From: CAYGVT01 sp964353355
Lineage (GTDB): Archaea > Thermoplasmatota > DTKX01 > GCA-020343715
Length of the DNA stretch: 64,000 nucleotides
Direction: 5' to 3'
NCBI GenBank assembly: GCA_964353355.1
Contig: CAYGVT010000134.1
Coordinates: 1-64,000 of the forward strand
The notes under the pieces were generated by a model. The model was not told the origin of the DNA, did no database searches, and worked only from the letters and a program-made list of their open reading frames with translations. Positions 49,823-58,182 of the stretch are shown one piece after another (positions within the stretch are counted from its first letter, which is position 1; the number at the start of each line of letters is the position of its first letter). Made by a program: the position numbers and the translations under genes.

Positions 49823-52800
49823 TCACAGGTCGCGGCGGCGACGATGCCGGCCCGATGCCGCAAGCGCTGCGACCGCGGCCAGGGCCGTGACCGTGAGCGG
49901 CACCGTCGCGCCGGGGGACTTGACCTTGGCCTTGGTGACCTCTTGGCTCGTCATCGAGTTGCCCGGCCCCGCGCTCGAGCCGCCCGCCGCGTTCCCCTGG
50001 TCGTCCTGGCCCTCGAAGTAGTAGGTGTGAGGGCCAGTGGCGAGCTTGGTCTTGTAGGTGTACTTGCGACCGTCCCTGGTGTTGGTGTCCGCGGGGTCGG
50101 CGGTGAGGGTGTACTGCACCCCGTCGATGAACACGATGACGGTGCCAGCGTCCCCGTCAAGGTCGGTGTAGGTGACGCTGAACTCGAACTCCGTCTTCGT
50201 CGTGCCCTTGTCCGGGCCCATCGCGCCCAGGGTCAGCACGGGCGGGAGGTTCTTCTTCACGATCTCGACCAGGACCGTGTCGGTTTGGGTGTTGCCCGCG
50301 AGGTCCCTGACGGTGAGCGTGACGGTGAGCGTCACCGGGTCGTCGAAGGTGAACATGGGCTTGTCGCCCGTGAGGACCTTGTCCTCCACGCCGAGCCTGA
50401 AATTCCACGTGTGGCTCGCGATGCCCTCGTTGTCCGTGGAGGCCGAGCCGTCGAACGTGATCTCGGTCTCCTCGACCCTCGAGATGTCCGTGCCCGCGAT
50501 GGCCACGGGGGGGACGGCGTCGAGGATGACCCCGAGGGGCTCGCATGGCCGGCCCGTGTTGAGCGCCTCGTCGGTGGCGCGGGCGAGCAGGAGCGTCTCG
50601 CGGTCGGTGAGGGTGAGGCTCGCCGTGAAGGCGCCGGACGCGTCCGCCGTGGCGGTCGCGAGCACCTCGCCCGCCGCCATGACCTCGACCTTGGACCGCG
50701 GCTCGGCCGTGCCGGAGAGCGTAAGGGCAGCGGCGTTGACGTACGCGGGTGGTGCGGTGACGACTGGGGGCTCTGGCGCGATGGTATCGAGGACCACCCT
50801 GAGGACCGTCGCCCTCGGGCCGGGGTTCGCCGCGCGGTCGGTGGCGAACGCGGTCATGAGGTTCTCGCCCTCGCGGAGGGTCAGCTCGAGCGCGAACGCG
50901 CCGTCCTCGGCCGTCACGATCGTTCCTGCGACGGCCCCGTTCAGGAGCACGGTGACCGTCGAGAGCCCCTCCGCGGTCCCTGCCAGGGTGTGCACGGTCA
51001 CGTTGGTGAGCGCGGGCAGGGCCCCCAGCACGGGGGCCGCGGGCGCGCCCGTGTCCAGGACCGTCTGGACCGGGATCGACAGGGGCCCCGTGTTGCCGGA
51101 CCCGTCCGTGGCCCGGGCCGTGACGACGTTGAGGCCCTCCACGAGCGTGATGGTGATGGAGAGGGCGCCGTTCGCGGCGGCGACGCCCGTCGCGACCTCG
51201 TCGGTGCCGATGAAGACCGTGACGGTCGAGCCGGGCTCTGCGCGGCCCTCGACTGTCCTGGCCGATTCGTTTGTGAACCGGGGCAGCGCGTCGAGCTCGG
51301 GCGCGGTCGGCGGGGTGATGTCCAGGGTGCGGACCTCGAGCACGAGCGAGGCCGGCGATTCGTTGGGGACCTCGTCGAAGGCCGTCAGCATGAAGTAATG
51401 GTCCGTCTCGCTCAGGAGGCCGGTCACCCAGAGCTCCAGGGCCGGTGTGCCCCCGTCCGGCGTGAGACGCGTCCAGGGCCCGGTCTGCCCCGCGCCGGTG
51501 GAGTTGATGTAGAGGTGGTAGCCCACGAGGTCGGTCTCCGTGCTCGCGTCCCAGCCGACCGTGCAGTTCGTCCCGTTGATGGCAAGCGCGCGCAGGCCCT
51601 CGGGCGCGACGGGCGCAAGCCCATCCACGTGGAGCACGCTCATGATGGCCGTCAGCGGGGACTGCAGGGGGACCTCGTCCCAGGCCGAGACCCGGAAGTT
51701 GTAAGACACGCCGTGGACCAGGCCCGACGACAGGGTGTAGCTGACAATCGGGGTCGAGAGGTTATGGAGCAGCGTCCATGTGCCAGTGGCGTCCCAGTAG
51801 AGGGAGTACACGACCGTGTCGTCCGTGTTGGGGTCCCATGACACGGCCATCGAGTCCGTCGCGGGCTGGTCGACGACCACGAGGTTGAGGGGGGTGCCGG
51901 GCGCGCGGATGTCGGCCGCCTCGAAGACCTCGGACCTGGGCCCGCTCATGTCCAGGCCGCCCCGGGTCTCGGTCCAGACCGCGTCGATGCTCGCCCAGAC
52001 CGTTATCCGGTGGACGTGCTCGGTGGCGGCGTTCGCGTAGTCGTAGACCCGGTCGAGCAGGGCGATGGGTGCCAGCTTGCCGCTGGCGTCGGTCACGTCG
52101 TCGGTGCCGCCGAAGTGGGGCGTCCTGTAGCAGGCCGTCGTGCCGTCCTGGGTCACGTCCACCTCCACGCCCGGGAGGGGGGAGACGGTCCCGTTGTCGA
52201 GGACCTTGACGTCGAGGTAGTTCCACACGTTGAGCCTCCCGCCGCTGTTGGAGGAGGCGTTGACGCGGTCGCCGTCGAAGCTGACGTTGTAGCCGTTGAC
52301 GGTGGAGTGCATCTCCAGCCTCCAGTCCCAGGCGGTCCCCTGCGCGGACAGGGTGGTGTTGCCCACGACTGTGCCCGCGCAGTTGACGATCTGGATGGCG
52401 TTCGTGCCGCGGGAGCCGCCCGTGACGTCGCACCCCTCGATGTGGCCGTTGTTCGAGCTCATGACCTGGATGCCGAACAGGCAGTTGCTGACCTTCGCCT
52501 CGATCGAGTAGCCGTTCGAGCTGAGGACGCGGATGCCGTCGCCGTCGGTCACCTTGCTGTCCGTGACGACGGGCCTGGTGCAGGCCGCGAGGATGATGGC
52601 CCCCGCGTCGACCTCGTCGACCACGCGGTCGACCGCGCTGTAGACGTAGTAGATGGCCCGGCCGTTGACGGTGTTGCTCGTAGCGATGGCGTGGCCGTAG
52701 TGCGAGGTCGTGCCGATGTCGAACGTGAAGGTGGGCGCGCCGCTCAGCTCGAACGTGTTGGACGCGAAGGTGCCCGTCGTGGAGGTCCTCAGCATCACGC

Positions 52801-53899
52801 TCGAGCCGTTGATGGTGTTGCCCTGGCAGGTGAAGCCGGAGCAGCTGGCGAACTCGACGTCGCCAGCGTTACCGCGGATGGTGTTGCTGTTGAATGTGAA
52901 GGCGGAGCCGCTGACGACCACCGGCCCCGCGTCGTTGTCGGTCAGGGTGTTGCTGGTGAAGCTGAAGCCGCTGCAGCTCTCGAACCTGACGTTCCTCGCG
53001 TTGCCGCGGATGGCGTTGGAGCTGACGGTCAGGCTGCCGGTGATGCCCTTGGCGAACACAGGCTCGTAGGTGCTGTCCGAGATGGTGCACCTCTGCACCA
53101 CATTCCCCGTCCCGGTCACGATGTAGACGCCGTAGGCGTTCCCGTCCATCTCGCAGCCGTCCACCGTGTTGCTGTTCGAGGCGTTGATGGCGATGGCCTC
53201 GCCGTCCTCGGTCGCGCTGCCGACCATGTCGTAGAACTTGCAGTTCTTGATGGTGTTGCCCGACGACGTCCACGTCAGGGCGGTGCCGATGTAGTGGCCG
53301 CGGACGGTGATGCCCCTGTAGCATCCGCTGAACGTGCAGTCCTGCACGGTGGAGCTCTTGGCGCCGAAGAGGAACACCCCCTGGCGGCAGTTCGTGAAGG
53401 TGCAACTGGACACGGTCAGCCGGCTCACGAGGCCGTTGTCCGGGGTGGTGCCTGTGGTCTGGCGCGTGACGATGCCGCCCGCGTCCCACACGTTGGCGGT
53501 GGAGTTGTCGTAGATGTTCTGGAAGGTGTGGCCCGACAGCGTGACGTCGTTGGCGCTCACCACGAGCGTGGAGGTGTACACCGTCTGGGGGCCCATGCCG
53601 AGGAGGGTGACGGGCTTCTTGATGACGACGTTCTCCGTGATGAGCCCTGCCCCGACCTTGACGATGTCGAACGGCCTCGCCGCGTCCAGGGCGGAGGTGA
53701 TGGTCGGGTAGCCCTCCGCGCCCACCACGAGCACGTTGGGCTCGAACGAGAGCCGGTCCTCTATGCCAGTGGAATCGATCGATGGGGCGCCTCCCTTGGG
53801 CTCGGCCGGGGGCAGGTAGGCCCCTGCGGTGGTGAGCAGGCCGAGGACGATGAGGACAACGAGGGGATTGAGAATGCGGGCCGTCTTGAATACCCCCAC
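49823..53899 (-). CDS. beta-helix/fn3/Ig/PKD surface protein with sorting-like tail (paralogue)
   Basis: About 1358 residues, the same domain order as the protein at 39060-43076. Signal peptide (NPLVVLIVLGLLTTAGAY), NosD-like beta-helix with TITSALDAARPFDIVKVGAG and VTLLGMGPQTVYTS, two fn3 domains, four Ig-like LPxLTN units and a PKD-like domain (FDGSASTDNEGIASHTW). The tail is KSPGATVPLTVTALAAVAAL followed by HRRRRDL. GTG 53899 lies about 29 nt after the centre of a TATA box, so the message is leaderless. It is divergent from a beta-propeller gene (54176). Predicted outside the cell, tethered or lipid-attached at the C-terminus. Confidence 0.82.
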   Translation of the reverse strand: MGVFKTARILNPLVVLIVLGLLTTAGAYLPPAEPKGGAPSIDSTGIEDRLSFEPNVLVVGAEGYPTITSALDAARPFDIVKVGAGLITENVVIKKPVTLLGMGPQTVYTSTLVVSANDVTLSGHTFQNIYDNSTANVWDAGGIVTRQTTGTTPDNGLVSRLTVSSCTFTNCRQGVFLFGAKSSTVQDCTFSGCYRGITVRGHYIGTALTWTSSGNTIKNCKFYDMVGSATEDGEAIAINASNSNTVDGCEMDGNAYGVYIVTGTGNVVQRCTISDSTYEPVFAKGITGSLTVSSNAIRGNARNVRFESCSGFSFTSNTLTDNDAGPVVVSGSAFTFNSNTIRGNAGDVEFASCSGFTCQGNTINGSSVMLRTSTTGTFASNTFELSGAPTFTFDIGTTSHYGHAIATSNTVNGRAIYYVYSAVDRVVDEVDAGAIILAACTRPVVTDSKVTDGDGIRVLSSNGYSIEAKVSNCLFGIQVMSSNNGHIEGCDVTGGSRGTNAIQIVNCAGTVVGNTTLSAQGTAWDWRLEMHSTVNGYNVSFDGDRVNASSNSGGRLNVWNYLDVKVLDNGTVSPLPGVEVDVTQDGTTACYRTPHFGGTDDVTDASGKLAPIALLDRVYDYANAATEHVHRITVWASIDAVWTETRGGLDMSGPRSEVFEAADIRAPGTPLNLVVVDQPATDSMAVSWDPNTDDTVVYSLYWDATGTWTLLHNLSTPIVSYTLSSGLVHGVSYNFRVSAWDEVPLQSPLTAIMSVLHVDGLAPVAPEGLRALAINGTNCTVGWDASTETDLVGYHLYINSTGAGQTGPWTRLTPDGGTPALELWVTGLLSETDHYFMLTAFDEVPNESPASLVLEVRTLDITPPTAPELDALPRFTNESARTVEGRAEPGSTVTVFIGTDEVATGVAAANGALSITITLVEGLNVVTARATDGSGNTGPLSIPVQTVLDTGAPAAPVLGALPALTNVTVHTLAGTAEGLSTVTVLLNGAVAGTIVTAEDGAFALELTLREGENLMTAFATDRAANPGPRATVLRVVLDTIAPEPPVVTAPPAYVNAAALTLSGTAEPRSKVEVMAAGEVLATATADASGAFTASLTLTDRETLLLARATDEALNTGRPCEPLGVILDAVPPVAIAGTDISRVEETEITFDGSASTDNEGIASHTWNFRLGVEDKVLTGDKPMFTFDDPVTLTVTLTVRDLAGNTQTDTVLVEIVKKNLPPVLTLGAMGPDKGTTKTEFEFSVTYTDLDGDAGTVIVFIDGVQYTLTADPADTNTRDGRKYTYKTKLATGPHTYYFEGQDDQGNAAGGSSAGPGNSMTSQEVTKAKVKSPGATVPLTVTALAAVAALAASGRHRRRRDL

Positions 53900-53923
53900 T
53901 TGGACGATTGGATGGCCAATGCC

Positions 53924-53935
53924 TGTATATATGCC
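53924..53935 (-). promoter_or_regulatory. TATA box of the 49823-53899 surface gene
   Basis: Minus-strand GGCATATATACA; predicted start near 53901, effectively at the GTG start 53899. Confidence 0.65.
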
Positions 53936-54175
53936 TTTCGTCCCTTCTCCTGCCCGGTCCATGGGGCCCCTGGCCTTGATGTGCGTTGGGGGTGTCGGTC
54001 CCGGTCCTACCCATGTCGAGGCCGGGGGCGATAGCCTCCTCGCGCCGGCGGTCTCGTCCGGTCGGACGTCTGGCGCTTCGCGGGGAAACGGCGCCTGCGG
54101 CCATCAGGAAAAGCAAATAATCCCGTAGGGGGTTCCTGGGTCCTCGTTCCTGCGATGTGACCGGGGGGTCTTGAG

Positions 54176-56545
54176 ATGTCAGTGATGTACATGAACATGA
54201 GGGGCGGGCCGGGGGCCCGCCGCGTCGCGCCGTCGGTCGCTCTGCTCGCGCTGCTGCTCATGACCCCGGCGGTCACGGCGCAGGGCGGCGAGGCCATCGA
54301 GGTGGCCGTGCTCGAGCACGTCGAGGAGTGGCGGGACGCCGGCCATCAGGGCGCCGGCCTCTCGGTCGACATCACCATGGACGGCTCGCGCCTGCTCCTG
54401 GTGGGCTACGCAGCGCCCGACGACGTGCGCGTGACCGACCGCGAGCTGGCCCCCCTGGCGGTGCTGGCGACCGGACCGGGCCCGTTCGATGTCAAAGGGG
54501 CCGTGTGGTCCTCCACGGACCGGACGGCGCTCGTCTGGGGGAGGGCGGAGGGCGGCGACAGGGACGTCGTCATGGCCTACGAGGCCCCCTCCTACGCCCT
54601 CAACGTGAGCTACAACGCCTCCGACTTCGGCGGGCTCGTCCAGGTCGATTCGGTCTGCTCGTTCGCCTCGGACATCATCCTGGCCGTGGCGGGGAGGGAC
54701 GCGAACGGGAGGAGCCTGGTCAACATCCTCGAGACGCCCAGCATGGCGGTCATCGTGTCCACGGAGTACCCGTCGAACGTGACCGTGATGCACATCGGCG
54801 ACGACATGAGGGACATGGTGTGCGTCGACTCGGCAGGCGGCGTTTCGCAGTTCTCGACCCGCAACTGGACAATCGTGCGGCGCGTCGGGGACGTGGTGGC
54901 GACGCCCACGGCCATCTGCATCATCCCTGACCACGCCTGGATCGTCGGAGGTTCGGAGGGCAACGTGTCGCTCTTCATCTACGGCCCGAGGCAGGTGGAC
55001 ATCAGGGCCCATGTGGGCGATGGCCGAGTCCAGGGCGTCACGTGGGCCAGCAGCGTCGAGCACAGGGTCGTCACCTCGAATCCGCGCACGGGCGGGGGTT
55101 CCCGCCTTGGCGTCCACAAGACCGTGGGGATGCCGGACGGCAGCGAGGCCCTGGCGTGGGAATCGTCCCTGGACATCGCCGGCACCGTCACGATGCTGGT
55201 GATGGACACCGCCGACGACGACATCGTCCTCGCGGCCTTCGAGGACGGCACGCTCGGTGCCTACAGGGTCACGGTACCCTCGCCCCCTCCACCGGTCGTG
55301 CGCAACGAGGCCGGGGACGTCATCGACATGGCGGGGCTCGAATACCAGGGCAAGTGGGAGCGCCCGTTGGAGGGCGCGCCGAGGCTCATGTTCGACCTCT
55401 CGCGCAACGGCTCGTGGGCCCTGCTCGCCAACTGGGGCGCCCCGAACGAGGTCGTGGTCGCCGCCCGCGATGGCACGGATTTCACCGAGCTGCTTATGCT
55501 GTCCACGCTCGACCTCGGGCAGGGGTTCGAAGTGCAGAGGGCCACCTGGTCCCGCAACGACACCTGGGCCGTCGTGTGGGGAAGGAGGGCGGGGTCGGAC
55601 GCGGACGAGGTCGTGCTGTTCGACGCGCCCGCCTTCACATCGAGGCGCACCATCGCCATGAACGGGACCGACGGTGTGGTCCAGGTCATCGATGTGGAGT
55701 GCATCCGGCGGGACAGGTACATCGCCATCGCAGGGTTCGACCAGCGGATGGAGGCCTGCGTCCAGATCCGTCGCACGGACAACCTCAGTGTGGTGGCCAC
55801 CCTGAGGATGCCGACGATGGTGGTCGATGTCGGCTACGACGGGTCCGACCTGGCCATCCTGCTCGACAGCGGGGAGGTTCATGTGCACTCCTCCAAGGAC
55901 TGGACGTCCTTGTACAACATAACCGGCATGGCGTCCGACCCGTGCTGCGCTGACTTCGCCATGACCCCGGGCTGGCTCGTGGGCGACTGGAACGGGAGCT
56001 GCGCCGCCCTGCTGGGGCAGAGGCGGTCGGTCGCCGCGAACCTGACTATCGGTTTGGGCGTCTGGGGGGCGGTCTGGACGAGGGATGTGCTCGGGGACCT
56101 GGCCGCGGGCACCATGAGCATTGACTCCGCGCCCCCGACGCTCCAGGCGTGGCGCCTCTACGGCGATCCCAACGCCACGACCACCGTGGCCCCGCGGATG
56201 CTCGCAAGGCTGAACCTCTCGTCCGCGCCGGTCATGATGCAGGCCGACCCTCTCTCCCCCGGGTCCGTCGTGGTCGCGCACAACGACGGCTCGCTGAGGG
56301 TCTACCGGCTCAACACCACCGGCGAGAGGAAATGGCAGCCGTTCGACGACCTGGACTGGTCCGACCCCACCGACGGGGACGGCGATGGCGATGGCGACGG
56401 CTACACGACGTGGGGGCCCTCGCCGATGCTGGTGCTCGGGGGCCTCGCGGCCGTGGCCCTCCTGCTCGGCTTGGCCTGGCTGCTGCTGAGGCGGGGCGGC
56501 AAGGACGGAAAGGGAGAGGCCGACCCCGATGGGCCATCCGGATGA
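54176..56545 (+). CDS. secreted beta-propeller membrane protein (propeller paralogue 1)
   Basis: 789 residues. Signal peptide (VALLALLLMTPAVTAQ) and two WD40/PQQ-like propeller halves (about 45-375 and 390-720), each with the phrases W...D.SRLLL/GSWALL, DRTALVWGR/DTWAVVWGR and ILAVAGRDANGRS/YIAIAGFDQRMEA. An Asp/Gly linker and a C-terminal helix (SPMLVLGGLAAVALLLGLAWLLL) then RRGGKDGKG follow. It is a double-length relative of the propeller proteins at 56842 and 60189. The start has GGGGGGTCTTGAG upstream and a CAAATAATCC element near 54112-54121. Divergent from the beta-helix gene at 53899. A ligand or partner is not evident. Confidence 0.78.
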   Translation: MSVMYMNMRGGPGARRVAPSVALLALLLMTPAVTAQGGEAIEVAVLEHVEEWRDAGHQGAGLSVDITMDGSRLLLVGYAAPDDVRVTDRELAPLAVLATGPGPFDVKGAVWSSTDRTALVWGRAEGGDRDVVMAYEAPSYALNVSYNASDFGGLVQVDSVCSFASDIILAVAGRDANGRSLVNILETPSMAVIVSTEYPSNVTVMHIGDDMRDMVCVDSAGGVSQFSTRNWTIVRRVGDVVATPTAICIIPDHAWIVGGSEGNVSLFIYGPRQVDIRAHVGDGRVQGVTWASSVEHRVVTSNPRTGGGSRLGVHKTVGMPDGSEALAWESSLDIAGTVTMLVMDTADDDIVLAAFEDGTLGAYRVTVPSPPPPVVRNEAGDVIDMAGLEYQGKWERPLEGAPRLMFDLSRNGSWALLANWGAPNEVVVAARDGTDFTELLMLSTLDLGQGFEVQRATWSRNDTWAVVWGRRAGSDADEVVLFDAPAFTSRRTIAMNGTDGVVQVIDVECIRRDRYIAIAGFDQRMEACVQIRRTDNLSVVATLRMPTMVVDVGYDGSDLAILLDSGEVHVHSSKDWTSLYNITGMASDPCCADFAMTPGWLVGDWNGSCAALLGQRRSVAANLTIGLGVWGAVWTRDVLGDLAAGTMSIDSAPPTLQAWRLYGDPNATTTVAPRMLARLNLSSAPVMMQADPLSPGSVVVAHNDGSLRVYRLNTTGERKWQPFDDLDWSDPTDGDGDGDGDGYTTWGPSPMLVLGGLAAVALLLGLAWLLLRRGGKDGKGEADPDGPSG

Positions 56546-56599
56546 GGATGCCCTCAAGGTGGCTCGTGCGCTCAGGTCGACCGGGCCATCGCTCCGCAT

Positions 56600-56700
56600 C
56601 GCCCACGTTCAGCGGCGCCCGGCGGCCCGAAACCGACGCCATCTCCGCGACCACGGGCACGGCCAGCGCAACGGCGGCGGCGCCCGGGGCGGGCCGCAGG
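56600..56700 (-). pseudogene. relic of a beta-helix gene's C-terminal sorting tail
   Basis: Read on the minus strand, about 56695-56620 encodes RPAPGAAAVALAVPVVAEMA followed by SVSGRRAP. The beta-helix protein at 58183-60018 ends TPAPGAAAVMLAVLVVAALA followed by AAGDRRRRAW. At DNA level 56646-56695 matches 58225-58274 at 44 of 50 positions by hand alignment. No start, signal peptide or beta-helix sequence precedes it, so it looks like a 3' stub left after deletion of a beta-helix gene. Confidence 0.5.
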
Positions 56701-56841
56701 AGCACCGACAGCAGGACGAGGCCGCTCGGGGTCTCAGCAAGCGACGTTCCCTCCCGCGGGCCGGCCGCATCGGTCCCTCGACCGCGTGAACTGCGATGCC
56801 CCCAGCCGGTCCTCTGCATAAGGATTTAACCCCCACCGCGA

Positions 56842-58110
56842 ATGCTGTGGCGCCGCCAGGAGGCGGGGGAGCCGGTCGGTCTGAGGGTCGCCCAACGACG
56901 TGCCGCGGCCATGCTCGCATTCGCGCTGCTCCTGTTCGCGCTCGGGTGGAGCATCGTGTTGACCAAGCCGGACACCGAGATGGGGCTGGAGGCGTCCCTC
57001 GACGCTGCCGGCGAGTGGCGGCTGCCGGGCGCGACGGGCGGCGCGGTCGCGCTCGAGTGGGACAGGGACGGATTCCGGCTGCTGGTCATGGAGGTGGGCG
57101 CGCAGGGCCTGCGCGCGCACGTGCTCGGGGCCGACCTCGCCGACAAGGGCGCGCTCGTCCCCGTCGAGCTCGCCTGGACGCCGAGGGGCGCCTCGTGGTC
57201 GGACACCGGCCGGTGGGTGCTGGTCTGGGGGTCGGTGGGCGGCGGCGGCGACGACGTGCTCCTCGCGTGGAACGCGACCAGTCGCAACGGCACGGGCAGC
57301 CCCCTGCCCCCGTCGTCGGGGCTGGGGCTCCCCCGCATCGACTCGGCCAAGCTGGTGGCCGGCGAGAGGATACTCGTGGTGGCGGGACGGGACCAGAACG
57401 GCACGAGCCGCGTGCGCGTGTACGAGCTCGACCCGTTCCGCCCCCACCGCGACGAGCCGTTCCCCGGCAACGCGACGGTGCTGGAGATCGGGCTTTTCGA
57501 GCCCGAGCTGGTGCTCATCGGCTCCTCCGGCGTCGTCGTCCTTTACGAGACGAGGGATTGGACCCAGGACTGGAGCGTCCAGCTCGTCCAGGGGACGCCC
57601 ACGGCCTGGTGCTTCGGGCCCGGCCCCACGACCGTGGTCGGGGACGACGCCGGGCACCTGGGCTACCTCTACGTTCATCGTCGCACCCTGGAGGGCAACG
57701 CCACCGTGGGCGGCCCCGTGAGGGGCGTGGCGTTCGCCGAGGTGTTCAACAGGAGCCACGTCGTGGCCGTCGGGGGGCCGTCGGCCCCGTCCGAGCTGCA
57801 GGTGTGGATGATGGGAGAAGAGGGCCCCCTGTTCGTCGCGTCCCTCCCCGGGAACGGCACGGTCACCTGGGTCGAGGACCACCCCACCGCGCAGGGGGAG
57901 GCGCTGCTCGCCCTCGAGGACGGCACCGTCAGGTCGGTGCGATTGTCCATAGAGAGGGTCTATCACCGCGAGCGGGGCCCATTCCAGAGGGCCTTGCCGA
58001 TCCTCTTCGTGCTGGTGGTCTCGCTCGTCGCGGCGGCGGCCGTGGTCCTGTGGCGCGACCGCCGCGCGGCCGCCGCGGGGGCGCCGCCGGGGAAGGCCGA
58101 GGGACGGTGA
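56842..58110 (+). CDS. beta-propeller membrane protein (propeller paralogue 2)
   Basis: 422 residues: N-terminal signal anchor (AAAMLAFALLLFALGWSIVL), one propeller of about six blades (VALEWDRDGFRLLVMEV, GRWVLVWGSVGGGG, ERILVVAGRDQNGTSRVRVYELDPF), then a C-terminal helix (LPILFVLVVSLVAAAAVVLW) and RDRRAAAAG. Hence a propeller loop between two membrane helices, outside the cell. It aligns along its length with the protein at 60189-61409, and half-length with that at 54176. The ATG at 56842 is close behind a GGATTTAACC promoter element, so it is leaderless or nearly so. Convergent with the beta-helix gene ending at 58183. Confidence 0.8.
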   Translation: MLWRRQEAGEPVGLRVAQRRAAAMLAFALLLFALGWSIVLTKPDTEMGLEASLDAAGEWRLPGATGGAVALEWDRDGFRLLVMEVGAQGLRAHVLGADLADKGALVPVELAWTPRGASWSDTGRWVLVWGSVGGGGDDVLLAWNATSRNGTGSPLPPSSGLGLPRIDSAKLVAGERILVVAGRDQNGTSRVRVYELDPFRPHRDEPFPGNATVLEIGLFEPELVLIGSSGVVVLYETRDWTQDWSVQLVQGTPTAWCFGPGPTTVVGDDAGHLGYLYVHRRTLEGNATVGGPVRGVAFAEVFNRSHVVAVGGPSAPSELQVWMMGEEGPLFVASLPGNGTVTWVEDHPTAQGEALLALEDGTVRSVRLSIERVYHRERGPFQRALPILFVLVVSLVAAAAVVLWRDRRAAAAGAPPGKAEGR

Positions 58111-58182
58111 CGCGGCCGATCGTCCATGGGTGGGGGGGAGCAGAGGGGAGGCGGGCGCCCTTGCCGGGGCGCGCGAGCGCCC

